Of a DNA stretch of 64,000 nt, positions 47,001 through 54,902 are shown one piece after another. Below the pieces are notes generated by a model, which was not told where the DNA came from, did not search any database, and saw nothing but the letters and a program-made list of their open reading frames with translations. Both the position numbers and the translations under genes were made by a program. Within the stretch, counting starts at the first letter, position 1; the number at the start of each line of letters is the position of its first letter. The DNA is taken from assembly GCA_003945285.1 (NCBI GenBank), contig AP019005.1, positions 1,874,001-1,938,000 on the forward strand, read 5' to 3'. The DNA is from Hydrogenimonas sp. (GTDB lineage Bacteria; Campylobacterota; Campylobacteria; Campylobacterales; Hydrogenimonadaceae).

Positions 47001-47162
47001 GGAGCCGGCGTAGCCGCCGCTGACCCCGATCATATTGAGTGTAACGTCGGGGAAGAGCTCTTTGGGCATCTCTTTGTAGCTGTATATGCCCGCTACGAGT
47101 ATGAAAAGCAGAAGGAGGTGGTTGAGTCGTCTGTTGCTTATGAAATATTCGATAATCCGCAT
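44070..47162 (-). CDS. RND-superfamily efflux transporter permease
   Basis: A 1,030-residue inner-membrane pump of the AcrB/CusA type with 12 predicted membrane segments and two large periplasmic loops. It begins MRIIEYFISNRRLNHLLLLF; conserved parts include FSFAIGVIILHFMGYTINIV, VVDDAVVVAENIQRYIDEG and GILGLAGVVVNDGIIMLDFL. No adaptor (MFP) or outer-membrane channel gene is next to it, so partners must be elsewhere, or it works alone. The substrate is unknown. The stop codon is part of the direct repeat flanking the family 2 element. Confidence 0.9.
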   Translation of the reverse strand: MRIIEYFISNRRLNHLLLLFILVAGIYSYKEMPKELFPDVTLNMIGVSGGYAGSSARILDKMAVRDIEESIEGISGIKSTETVIVPGRFDIILTLDDEADPIDVLSKVKDAVAASRQYLPADMTEPTATHLTRKRDLLSISISSERLDKESLLKEAKEIKRQIMQMPDIAEVKIYGDSDEEILLRIDSGALAAYGIDPGGFIAAISGLSYIYPVGDIEQPGDYLYLSTVHGRKDIKGWESALIEVNGRFVRLSDVAKVSRQLADTATLSSFNGRDNITLKVYKSSNGDAISLSKKLHRYVESLKKSRPEIMADIYHDTSKPIKKRLNVIISNILIGLVLIFLTMTLLINFRIAAIVTLGIPFSFAIGVIILHFMGYTINIVSLLGALIVIGIVVDDAVVVAENIQRYIDEGMERRSAVLRGVKEMVLPVTLATLTTFAAFLPLFMLSGEISHFIILIPVVVVAVLAGSLIESFLFLPLHAEELLSKGRSMVDWSPLQRLYKRSLNFCVKYKKSFLLLFAVGIPVSTYLILKSMHFQFFPSFDSNYIYVTGKLDSNTPVEHTSKVAKEIERAILKHKDELGIKSVSAVAGSRTTLGGEKESDNGAFYVTVELYDLIERDFVNRYINPLFNLSFDFNDPNKRRKLKTYELAEPLGRIVEPFRERYPMEELGVRQRHVGVIRNDIKINFSGDDEKLVEESMRLVERALEKIDGVVGISDNLKYGKREYKIKINDYGERLGLDEVKVASLLSGYFLQKRHALTFGRDGVVEIRTEDLRKDSLEELRAFQLPLKDGRFVRLDSVAEFEISRDYAQIKKRDGEVVKSVFASIDKYRTTANDVLDSLSALISKIEGEGVKVTILGEKEKNRQLAKEMKSATLLALFLILLSLLLIFSRMRYALMVISVIPFSILGALLGHLLLGINLSMASIIGILGLAGVVVNDGIIMLDFLHGTKESREFFKRAGLRLRPILITSTTTFLGLSTLIFFATGQAVILQPIAVSIGFGLLWGTILNLYYLPTLYAVVNRIEPVGRKV

Positions 47163-47216
47163 GCGCTATTATGCCCTAAACATCATTGAAATCGCCATCT
47201 AAAGCCCCTTTTTGGA

Positions 47217-47222
47217 TATAAT
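47217..47222 (+). promoter_or_regulatory. Candidate -10 of cvfB placed for a leaderless mRNA
   Basis: TATAAT ends 6 bp before the cvfB ATG at 47229, so transcription would begin at or next to the start codon. No ribosome-binding site is seen between them. Confidence 0.4.
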
Positions 47223-47228
47223 ATCTCC

Positions 47229-48080
47229 ATGAATATAAATGAATATCCGGAACTTGGAAAGATAAACCGTCTCAAAGCGGTAAGAGAGAGCGACCACGGT
47301 CTGATCTTCGCCTCTTCGAAAGAGAAAGAGGTGCTGCTTCCGAGGCGCTACGTGACGGAAAATATGGGGCCCGGATCGGTCGAAGAGCTCTTTCTATACA
47401 CAGACAGCGAGGATCGTCTGGTGGCTACGACCCTGAGACCCTTCGCGATGCTGGGAGAGTTCGCAGTGATGGAGGTAGTGGATACGACACCGCACGGAGC
47501 TTTCGTCTACTGGGGCCTTCCCAAAGATCTTTTCGTTCCCGCGGCGCTGCAGCGCAGGGCTATGAAAAAGGGAGAAAAACATCTCATTTATGTCGACTAC
47601 GACGAAAGAAGCCACCGTCTCGTAGGGGTGCAGAAGGTGGAGAGAAGATTCGACAGGCAGCCGCAGAGACTGAAACGCAACGAAGAGGTAGACCTGCTCC
47701 TCTTCGACAGAACCGAGCTCGGTTTCAAGGCGCTGGTGAACGGACGCTACGAAGGGCTGGTTTTCCACTCCGAAGTATTCTCCGAACTGCAGGTAGGAGA
47801 GAGATGCAGAGGCTATGTCAAAAAGGTGCGTGACGACGGGAAGATAGATATACTTATGCGCCCCATAGGCAAAAAGAGCGACGACCTGGCCGCAGAGAGG
47901 ATCGTGGAGTATCTGAAAAACAACCGGGGAGTGATACCGCTCGTCTACAAAAGCGACCCGGAAAGAATCGGTGAGCTGCTGGGCCTGAGCCGGAAAAACT
48001 TCAAAAGGGCGCTGACTCTGCTTGTCAAAAAGGGTGTGATAGAGGTAAAAGAGAACGGGACATTTTTGAGACTCAAATGA
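47229..48080 (+). CDS. CvfB-like S1 RNA-binding protein
   Basis: A 283-residue protein with tandem S1-like domains and a C-terminal winged helix (IGELLGLSRKNFKRALTLLV). Motifs such as GAFVYWGLPKDLFVPAALQR and LVNGRYEGLVFHSEVF match the CvfB/YitL family, RNA-binding regulators of virulence genes in Gram-positives. It overlaps the PHP phosphatase by 4 bp. The upstream -10 is unusually close. Confidence 0.85.
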   Translation: MNINEYPELGKINRLKAVRESDHGLIFASSKEKEVLLPRRYVTENMGPGSVEELFLYTDSEDRLVATTLRPFAMLGEFAVMEVVDTTPHGAFVYWGLPKDLFVPAALQRRAMKKGEKHLIYVDYDERSHRLVGVQKVERRFDRQPQRLKRNEEVDLLLFDRTELGFKALVNGRYEGLVFHSEVFSELQVGERCRGYVKKVRDDGKIDILMRPIGKKSDDLAAERIVEYLKNNRGVIPLVYKSDPERIGELLGLSRKNFKRALTLLVKKGVIEVKENGTFLRLK

Positions 48081-48889
48081 AAAAGATGAACGAAAAAAGA
48101 GTTATCGACCTGCACAACCACACTTCGCGCTGCAACCACGCCGAAGGCACCATCGACGACTATATAGAAAAAGCCATATCGGAAGGTATAGATATTTTCG
48201 GGTTCAGCGACCATGCGCCTATGGACTTCGATCCGAGATACCGCATGGGGTTCGATGAGATGAGAGCGTACGAAGAGGAGGTTCTGCTCGCGAAAGAGAG
48301 GTACAAAGAGAGAATCGACATCCGCCTCGCATACGAAGTCGACTATCTTCCGGGCCATATCGACGAACGGGTGCTAAAGGCCGATGTGGACTACCTGATA
48401 GGCTCGGTGCACTTCATAGACCGGTGGGGATTCGACAACCCGGAGTTCATCGGCAAGTACGCGGGAGCCGACATAGATACGATTTGGCAGGACTACTTCG
48501 ACCTCGTAGAGAGTATGGCAGACTACGGAAAGTTCGATATAGTCGGCCACCTGGATCTAATTAAAGTATTCAAATATGTTCCCAAAACGGATGTCAGACT
48601 CATCGCCCAAAAGGCTATGGACGCCATAAAGCGTGCGGATATGGCCATAGAGATAAATGCTGCAGGCTTTCGCAAGCCGATCGGAGAGCAGTACCCCTCC
48701 AGGGAGCTCCTAGAGATGGCTTTCGAAAGAGATATACCCGTTACGTTCGGCTCGGATGCGCACAAGCCGGAACAGGTGGGGTACAAAAAAGATGAGATCG
48801 CCGCCTTCGCCGCCTCGGTTGGATATACGGAGGCTGTCCACTATATAAAGAGGGAGCGCTACAGCGTGAAATTCCGCAACGGGATGTAA
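48077..48889 (+). CDS. hisJ: Histidinol-phosphatase (PHP family)
   Basis: A 270-residue PHP-domain phosphatase. Metal ligands are visible in IDLHNHTSRCNHAEGTI, FGFSDHAPM, IGSVHFIDRWGFD, VGHLDLIK and TFGSDAHKPEQVGY. It would convert histidinol phosphate to histidinol; other PHP phosphatases have related substrates, so the exact reaction is inferred. Coupled to cvfB. Confidence 0.83.
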   Translation: MKKMNEKRVIDLHNHTSRCNHAEGTIDDYIEKAISEGIDIFGFSDHAPMDFDPRYRMGFDEMRAYEEEVLLAKERYKERIDIRLAYEVDYLPGHIDERVLKADVDYLIGSVHFIDRWGFDNPEFIGKYAGADIDTIWQDYFDLVESMADYGKFDIVGHLDLIKVFKYVPKTDVRLIAQKAMDAIKRADMAIEINAAGFRKPIGEQYPSRELLEMAFERDIPVTFGSDAHKPEQVGYKKDEIAAFAASVGYTEAVHYIKRERYSVKFRNGM

Positions 48890-48904
48890 CCTTTCATCCC
48901 GTCC

Positions 48905-48923
48905 GGGGCACTGCCTCTTTTTT
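48905..48923 (+). terminator. Intrinsic terminator after the PHP phosphatase
   Basis: GGGGC-act-GCCTC forms a hairpin (one G-U pair) followed directly by six T. A second small hairpin GGGATG/CATCCC precedes it at 48881-48900. Together they separate hisJ from the glnA promoter. Confidence 0.6.
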
Positions 48924-48957
48924 AATCAATCCTTTCACTTCCGCTTTACAGATTTTT

Positions 48958-48966
48958 TGTTACAAT
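48958..48966 (+). promoter_or_regulatory. Candidate extended -10 promoter of glnA
   Basis: A T-tract followed by TGT-TACAAT is a good extended -10; the glnA start lies 35 bp downstream with AAGGAGAG as ribosome site. No sigma-54 (GG/GC) type site is seen. Confidence 0.5.
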
Positions 48967-49000
48967 ACCCGATATTCCAAAAATAACCCAAGGAGAGACA

Positions 49001-50431
49001 ATGGGCAAATTCGTCAACAATGTCGAAGAGTTCTTCAGATACTGCGCGGAAAACGAAGTCAAATTCGTCGATCTCCGCTTCACCGATATAAAAGGCGCAT
49101 GGCACCACCTCACATATCTTCTGAGTGCACTCGACAAAGATATGCTTACAAACGGACTTCCGTTCGACGGAAGCTCCATAGAAGCGTGGCAGCCTATCAA
49201 CAAATCGGATATGATCCTCAAGCCCGATATCGAAACGGCGTTCCTTGATCCTTTCACCGCAGATCCCACCATCATAGTATTCTGTGACGTTTACGATATC
49301 TACAAAGGCCAGATGTACGAGAAGTGCCCCCGCTCCATAGCGAAAAAGGCACTCAAGTATCTGGAAGAGTCCGGTATAGGCGATGTAGCCTACTTCGGTC
49401 CGGAAAACGAATTCTTCATTTTCGACGATGTGCAGATAAAAGACGAGATCAACGAGTCCTACTACCGTGTCGACAGCGAAGAGGGAGAGTGGAACGACCC
49501 GAGCCGCAACGACGACTTCGGAAACATAGGCCACAGACCGCGCACAAAAGGCGGCTACTTCCCCGTAGCTCCTACGGACAGCATGGTCGACCTCCGTGCC
49601 GAGATGATGCAGGTTCTCGAAGAGGTGGGTCTAGAAGTAGTTCTCGGACACCACGAAGTGGCACAGGCTCAGGGAGAGATAGGTGTCAAGTTCGGCACCC
49701 TGGTCGAAGCGGCTGACAATGTTCAGAAGTACAAGTATGTAGTCAGAATGGTCGCACACCTCAACGGCAAGACGGCTACATTCATGCCCAAGCCTCTCTT
49801 CGGAGACAACGGAAACGGAATGCACGTACACCAGTCGATCTGGAAAGATGGGAAGAACCTCTTCTACAAAGAGGGAGAGTACGGAAACCTGAGTGAAACC
49901 GCCCGCCACTATATGGGTGGAGTTCTGAAACATGCACAGGCGGTTGCCGCGTTTACAAACGCTTCCACAAACTCCTACAAGCGCCTCATTCCCGGATTCG
50001 AAGCTCCTTCGATCCTGACATACTCCAGCCAGAACAGATCGGCTTCAATCCGTATTCCCTACGGTGCGGGAGAGAAAGCTACAAGAATCGAAACACGCTT
50101 CCCCGACAGCTCATCCTGCCCCTATCTCGCCTTCACGGCACTGCTTCTTGCCGGTCTTGACGGCATTAAAAACAAATATGAGCCTGTAGGCCCGATGGAT
50201 ATAGACCTCTTCGAACTGAGCCTGGACGAAATCAGGGAAAAAGGTATCCAGCAGATGCCTCACACACTTCGGGAAGCGGTCGAAGCGCTTATCAAGGACA
50301 ACGACTTCCTCAAGCCCGTTATGACCGACGACTTCATCGATACATACAAGAGCTACAAATTCGAAACACAGATATGGCCGGACGAATCACGACCGACCGC
50401 TTTCGAATTCAAAACCACATACTCCTGCTAA
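49001..50431 (+). CDS. glnA: Glutamine synthetase type I
   Basis: A 476-residue ammonia-assimilating enzyme. Motifs: [59 protein letters not shown], and [19 protein letters not shown]. Where E. coli has NLYDLPPEE with the adenylylated Tyr397, this protein reads [11 protein letters not shown], with Phe at that place, so control by adenylylation is unlikely. Isolated gene with its own promoter and a UUCG-type hairpin after the stop. Confidence 0.96.
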   Translation: MGKFVNNVEEFFRYCAENEVKFVDLRFTDIKGAWHHLTYLLSALDKDMLTNGLPFDGSSIEAWQPINKSDMILKPDIETAFLDPFTADPTIIVFCDVYDIYKGQMYEKCPRSIAKKALKYLEESGIGDVAYFGPENEFFIFDDVQIKDEINESYYRVDSEEGEWNDPSRNDDFGNIGHRPRTKGGYFPVAPTDSMVDLRAEMMQVLEEVGLEVVLGHHEVAQAQGEIGVKFGTLVEAADNVQKYKYVVRMVAHLNGKTATFMPKPLFGDNGNGMHVHQSIWKDGKNLFYKEGEYGNLSETARHYMGGVLKHAQAVAAFTNASTNSYKRLIPGFEAPSILTYSSQNRSASIRIPYGAGEKATRIETRFPDSSSCPYLAFTALLLAGLDGIKNKYEPVGPMDIDLFELSLDEIREKGIQQMPHTLREAVEALIKDNDFLKPVMTDDFIDTYKSYKFETQIWPDESRPTAFEFKTTYSC

Positions 50432-50437
50432 ACATCT

Positions 50438-50455
50438 CCGCACCTTCGGGTGCGG
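50438..50455 (+). terminator. Hairpin after glnA with TTCG loop
   Basis: CCGCACC-TTCG-GGTGCGG is a perfect 7-bp stem with a stable tetraloop 6 bp after the glnA stop. No strong U-run follows, so it could be a stabilising 3' end hairpin rather than a complete terminator. Confidence 0.5.
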
Positions 50456-50561
50456 GCTCCTGCCGCCCCTTCGTTTACAGACATTTAAACTTGGTTGACG
50501 GCCCGTTGACCGCCGGCATGTAAGATACTCCCGATATATGAAAGAGGGAGGCTTTTCAATC

Positions 50562-50684
50562 ATGACCATACGACTGTTCGCACTGTTTTGTGCCGTTCTT
50601 CTCACTATAGGTTCCGCTATGCAAAAACCGGATGACGGAAGAGACGAGATCCACAGCGGCAAAATCCCGATTTTCAAGAAATAA
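50562..50684 (+). CDS. Small exported protein, 40 residues
   Basis: A short ORF, too short for routine calls: MTIRLFALFCAVLLTIGSAM followed by a polar tail ending KIPIFKK. The first 19 residues look like a signal peptide and AGGGAGG stands 7-10 bp before the ATG (an in-frame ATG at 50538 lacks this). It lies between glnA and the response regulator on the same strand, so it may once have been co-transcribed with the two-component genes. The 162-bp element now separates them. Function unknown; coding status is inferred. Confidence 0.5.
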   Translation: MTIRLFALFCAVLLTIGSAMQKPDDGRDEIHSGKIPIFKK

Positions 50685-50704
50685 GAGTATAATATGTTGG
50701 AAAC

Positions 50705-50866
50705 TGACCTTACGCAAAATTTGTCAGCCTTGGGATTTGAGCGGAAAAATATCGTCAAAAAACCGCGCCTGCCCGTAAGGGTGCCGAAGGCGTTAGCGGT
50801 TTTTAGATATTTTGTAGCGTCCCACGGGGCAAATCCCGCTCGGCGTGCAGATTTTGCGTAAGGTCA
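50705..50866. repeat. 162-bp inverted-repeat element, family 1 (MITE-like), intact copy
   Basis: The ends TGACCTTACGCAAAAT and ATTTTGCGTAAGGTCA are perfect 16-bp inverted repeats. The 9-bp sequence GTTGGAAAC is duplicated directly outside (50696-50704 and 50867-50875). There is no coding capacity. A diverged copy of equal length is at 22599-22760 and a left-end fragment at 32895. It is not related to the IS3 element ends and must have been moved by another transposase, likely one that makes 9-bp duplications. Confidence 0.88.
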
Positions 50867-50916
50867 GTTGGAAACAGACGCTGCACCGACGCAAATCCCG
50901 GATCAAAGGGGGAAGC

Positions 50917-51582
50917 ATGATCAACATTCTGATGATAGAAGACGATATAGACATAAGCACCCTTCTGACGAAGTACCTCGGACAGTACGGGATGGATGTC
51001 CATAGCGTGGAGACACCCAAAGCTGCACTCAATGCACTAGAGTTGGACCATTACGACCTGATAATACTCGATCTCACTCTCCCGCAGATGGACGGCCTCG
51101 AGCTATGCAAGATCATCAGAAAAGATCACGACATACCCATAATCATCTCCAGTGCACGTAGCGATCTGACAGATAAGATAATAGGGCTGGAGTACGGTGC
51201 CGACGACTACCTTCCGAAACCCTACGAGCCGAGGGAGCTTGTCGCCAGAGTACAGAGCATACTGCGTCGCTACCGTCCCACTCTTCAGCCCCACGGCACC
51301 GATTTCGAACTGGATGAGAGCAGAATGCAGATAACCCATAAAGGCGAAGTGCTTGATCTCACCACGGCCGAATATGAGATCTTGAGACTCTTTCTGCTCA
51401 ACCCGGCAACTGTTCTCAGCAGGGACTACCTCGCCAACAACGCCGAATCGATCTCATGGGAGAGCTCCGAGCGGACAATAGATGTCATTATAAGCCGGAT
51501 AAGAAACAAGATCGGCGACAATCCGAAACAGCCGCGCTACATAAAATCTATTCGCGGAGCAGGATATAAATTTACACCGTGA
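50917..51582 (+). CDS. OmpR-family response regulator
   Basis: A 221-residue regulator. The receiver domain has the acidic pair in MIEDDIDI, phospho-acceptor Asp52 in LIILDLTLPQMDG, and Lys in DDYLPKPYEPRELV; the C-terminal winged helix is of OmpR type (DLTTAEYEILRLFLLNPATV to IRGAGYKFTP). The start MINILMIEDD has AAAGGGGG upstream. It is co-translated with the kinase gene (GTGA overlap). The resemblance to ArsR of Campylobacterota acid sensing is suggestive only. Confidence 0.92.
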   Translation: MINILMIEDDIDISTLLTKYLGQYGMDVHSVETPKAALNALELDHYDLIILDLTLPQMDGLELCKIIRKDHDIPIIISSARSDLTDKIIGLEYGADDYLPKPYEPRELVARVQSILRRYRPTLQPHGTDFELDESRMQITHKGEVLDLTTAEYEILRLFLLNPATVLSRDYLANNAESISWESSERTIDVIISRIRNKIGDNPKQPRYIKSIRGAGYKFTP

Positions 51583-52835
51583 ACCGCCACTCGATATTTT
51601 TCAAACTCAACCTGATATTCATATTCGCTCTCGGCGCTCTGATAGCGCTTTTCGCCATGATGGTGAAGGAGATCGAGAGCCAGGAGATGCGGATTCTGGA
51701 GAAGAAGGCGATCGAATGCGAAGCCGATATCCGCAAGATCATAGTTCAAAACGGAACCCCTCTTAAGGAGAGATTCGAAGAGCACGGTTATACCGTCATC
51801 GAGCATCCCGAGGAGATAAATGTCAATCTGCGCCCCATCTTCCAGCCTCCCCCGCCCTCGTTTTCACCTGCGTTGAGAGAGCGTATCGAAGACGGGCGGC
51901 TTAGAATCTACCGTGACGACAGCAGAATCTATTTCGAACTTGTAGGGCCCAAAAGCTCGAGAATGGTGGCGGCACCCATAGAGGTCTACCGCCCCAAGTG
52001 GATAGCACTCTTTTTCGGAGGAATGACCGGTATAATCATTCTTCTCTACTGGACTCTCAGAAGGAGCCTGATTCCGCTAAAAACGCTTGCGAAGCAGATA
52101 AGACGTTTCGGGGAGGGAGAGACGGATATCTCCACTCTCTCGAACAAACGGGACGAAATTGCCTTCGTAGCCAACCAGTTCGATGCGACCGTAAAAAAGA
52201 TAAATGCGATGAAAGAGGCCCGTACACTCTTTATGCGTAACATAATGCACGAGTTGAAAACTCCGATAACCAAAGGGAAACTGAGTGTAGCCCTGCTCAA
52301 GGAGGAGCAGGAGGCGAAGATACTGCAGCGCGCTTTCAGCCGGATGGAACACCTGATACACGAAATGGCGGAGATGGAGATGATAACCTCCCGCTCACTC
52401 GATCTGAAGAGCGGCGTCTGCGATTTCCGCTCACTCGTCAAAGATGCGGCGAACCTTCTCTTCATAGAGGAGGAGCGTATAGTCGTCTCCTGCCGCTCAT
52501 GCCATATCGAGGCGGACTACAACATGATGGTGATAGTCCTCAAAAACCTCATCGACAACGCAATAAAGTACGGTTCGGAGGATAAGGTCCATCTCTCTTT
52601 CAGAAAAGGTACCCTGGAGGTGATAAACAGGGGTGAACCGATGTCGGAGAGTTTCGAAAAACTTCTTGAACCCTTCAGCCGGGACGAAAACGGAGATAGG
52701 AGAGAGAGTTTCGGCCTGGGGCTCTACATTGTACGCTCCATTCTCGAAGCTCACGGCGCTACACTCTCCCACCGCTACGAGAAGGGATATCACATATTTT
52801 CGATCGATGGGTTGAAAACGGTCAAACGAAAGTAG
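51579..52835 (+). CDS. Sensor histidine kinase (ArsS-like)
   Basis: A 418-residue kinase starting at GTG. Two membrane segments (NLIFIFALGALIALFAMMVK near 10-30, and IALFFGGMTGIIILLYWTLR near 145) frame a periplasmic sensor of about 110 residues with a Pro-rich stretch (PIFQPPPPSFSP). HAMP-like linker, then the H-box IMHELKTPITKGKL (His224), N-box LKNLIDNAIKYG and G-box SFGLGLYIVRSIL. Partner of the preceding regulator. Confidence 0.92.
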   Translation: MNRHSIFFKLNLIFIFALGALIALFAMMVKEIESQEMRILEKKAIECEADIRKIIVQNGTPLKERFEEHGYTVIEHPEEINVNLRPIFQPPPPSFSPALRERIEDGRLRIYRDDSRIYFELVGPKSSRMVAAPIEVYRPKWIALFFGGMTGIIILLYWTLRRSLIPLKTLAKQIRRFGEGETDISTLSNKRDEIAFVANQFDATVKKINAMKEARTLFMRNIMHELKTPITKGKLSVALLKEEQEAKILQRAFSRMEHLIHEMAEMEMITSRSLDLKSGVCDFRSLVKDAANLLFIEEERIVVSCRSCHIEADYNMMVIVLKNLIDNAIKYGSEDKVHLSFRKGTLEVINRGEPMSESFEKLLEPFSRDENGDRRESFGLGLYIVRSILEAHGATLSHRYEKGYHIFSIDGLKTVKRK

Positions 52836-52840
52836 TTCAG

Positions 52841-52855
52841 GGCCCCGACGGGGCC
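52841..52855. terminator. Hairpin between convergent kinase and htpG genes
   Basis: GGCCCC-gac-GGGGCC is a perfect GC stem in the 31-bp gap between the two convergent stops, so it could end both transcripts. No strong U-run is present on either strand. Confidence 0.45.
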
Positions 52856-52866
52856 TATCTGAGAGA

Positions 52867-54678
52867 TCAGATAGCTTTCGCTATAAGCCTGTTCAGGCGC
52901 GCATTGAAACCGGCTATATCATCCACTTCCAGACCTGCGGCCATCTTCGCCTCATCCAGTACTATATGTGAAACCTCGCGTATGGATGATTCATCACCCT
53001 TCTCAAGAAGCTTGACAAATATCTCGTGCCCCGGATTGATCTCCAGAATCGGCTTGGGCGGCTCGACCTCCTGACCCATCTGGCGAAGAATCTGCTGCAT
53101 GGCAACATCGGGGTCATTCTTGTCGAACACCACAACCGCGGGAGACTCCTTCAGCCTGTTTGTCAGACGTATATCTTTTACACTATCGCCGAGCTCGGCT
53201 TTCATGGCCGCAATGACGGAGGCGAACTTCTCTTTGGTCTCCTCCGATACCTCGCTCTCCTCTTCTACATTGGCGATATTCTGCAGAGGTGTACCGTCAT
53301 ACTCGCTGACCGAAGGCATCACTATAGTATCCACCTCGTCGTCGAAGAGAAGCACCTCTATACCCTCCTCCCTGTACTTCTCCAGCAGCGGGGAGTGCCT
53401 GAGCAGATTCTCATCTTCTCCCATAATATAGAATATCTTCTCCTGCCCCTCTTTCATCGACTCTTTATACTCTTTCAGGGTCACATACCCCTCTTTCGAG
53501 CTGGACTTGAAGAGCATGAGGTCGAGAATCTTATCCCTGTTTTCGAAGTCGCTGTAGATCCCCTCTTTCAGAGCCTTGCCCATCTCTTTGAAGAACCCTT
53601 CGTAAGCCTCCCTATCTTTTTCGAGAAGCTTTTTCAGCTCTCCGAGTATCTTCTTGACACTCGCCTTCTTGATCTTGGAGAGTACTATATTCTCCTGCAG
53701 TATCTCCCTGCTGACATTCAGGGGAAGATCCTCCGCATCTATGATGCCTCTCACGAAACGCAGGTATGTGGGCAGAAGCTCCCTATCCTCGTCGGTGATG
53801 AAAACCCTCTTGACATAGAGCTTGACACCGGGTTGGTAATCTACCCGGAAGAGATCTATCGGAGCCTTTTTGGGAACATAGAAGAGGGTGTAGTACTCAA
53901 GTGTACCCTCGGCCCTCGTGTGTATCCAGAGCAGCGGATCTTCACTGTCATGGCTGATCTGCTTGTAGAACTCTTTGTAATCTTCATCTTTGAGCTCGCT
54001 TTTTGGGAGTCGCCACAGGGCGGAAGCCTTGTTTATCTGCTCCTCTTCGCCCTTTTCGTTAACCAGGTATATCGGGAAAGGTATATGGTTGGAGTACTTC
54101 TCCACGATTCTCTTAATGCGCCATTCGTTTGCGAACTCGACGGCATCGTCACGCAGATGGAGGGTTATCTCTGTCCCGTAACCTTCCTTTTCCGCCTCCA
54201 CTATCTCGTATGAGCCGTCACCTTCGCTCACCCATTTCCACGCCTTCTCTTCAAGCGGCTTGCGGCTTAGAACCTCCACCTTTTCGGCAACCATGAACGA
54301 GCTGTAGAACCCGACACCGAACTGGCCTATGAGATGGCTGTCTCTCTTGGCGTCTCCCGTCAGACTCTCTATGAAACTCTTCGTTCCGCTCTTGGCAATC
54401 GTTCCGAGATTCTCTACCATCTCCTCATCGTTCATACCTATACCGGTATCGCTGACTGTAAGACTCTTCTTCTCTTTGTCGTAGGAGATCACAATTTTGC
54501 TCGGAAGGTCGAGCTCCTTGTACTTTTCATCCGTTAGTTTGAGATACTCCAGCTTGTCGAGGGCATCACTCGCATTTGATATAAGCTCCCTTAGAAATAT
54601 CTCCTTGTTCGAGTAAAGCGAGTGGACCATCAGATGAAGCAGCTGGTTCACTTCGGTCTGGAACTCATGTTTTGACAT
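52867..54678 (-). CDS. htpG: Chaperone HtpG (Hsp90)
   Basis: A 603-residue Hsp90. Start MSKHEFQTEVNQLLHLMVHS with AGGAG upstream; the ATP site is in LRELISNASDALDKLEYL, VSDTGIGMNDEEM and GQFGVGFYSSFMVAEKVEV; the middle-domain Arg region is PLNVSREILQENI. The 224 bp upstream (to 54902) show no CIRCE element or other clear heat-shock operator. Confidence 0.96.
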   Translation of the reverse strand: MSKHEFQTEVNQLLHLMVHSLYSNKEIFLRELISNASDALDKLEYLKLTDEKYKELDLPSKIVISYDKEKKSLTVSDTGIGMNDEEMVENLGTIAKSGTKSFIESLTGDAKRDSHLIGQFGVGFYSSFMVAEKVEVLSRKPLEEKAWKWVSEGDGSYEIVEAEKEGYGTEITLHLRDDAVEFANEWRIKRIVEKYSNHIPFPIYLVNEKGEEEQINKASALWRLPKSELKDEDYKEFYKQISHDSEDPLLWIHTRAEGTLEYYTLFYVPKKAPIDLFRVDYQPGVKLYVKRVFITDEDRELLPTYLRFVRGIIDAEDLPLNVSREILQENIVLSKIKKASVKKILGELKKLLEKDREAYEGFFKEMGKALKEGIYSDFENRDKILDLMLFKSSSKEGYVTLKEYKESMKEGQEKIFYIMGEDENLLRHSPLLEKYREEGIEVLLFDDEVDTIVMPSVSEYDGTPLQNIANVEEESEVSEETKEKFASVIAAMKAELGDSVKDIRLTNRLKESPAVVVFDKNDPDVAMQQILRQMGQEVEPPKPILEINPGHEIFVKLLEKGDESSIREVSHIVLDEAKMAAGLEVDDIAGFNARLNRLIAKAI

Positions 54679-54902
54679 TGTAAAACTCCTTTTTTTACCG
54701 GTCTGATATAAGGACACCCCAAAAATCCCGGGGGTTTTGTAGGCGCCCGTTACGCAGCTTGAAACGCCCCCTCTGCGAAGCTCCGAAAAAGAGCTTCCCG
54801 GGACGCCCTCACATCTTCTGCTCTGTATTTTGTATGGAATTTTACAACATTGATAGTGCTATTGTCAATATTTATAAGTTCTATACCTTAAGATTCTTTT
54901 GC

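Noticed and set aside
54679-54902. Heat-shock operator (CIRCE) upstream of htpG
   Set aside because: No TTAGCACTC/GAGTGCTAA-like inverted repeat is present in the 224 bp before the gene.
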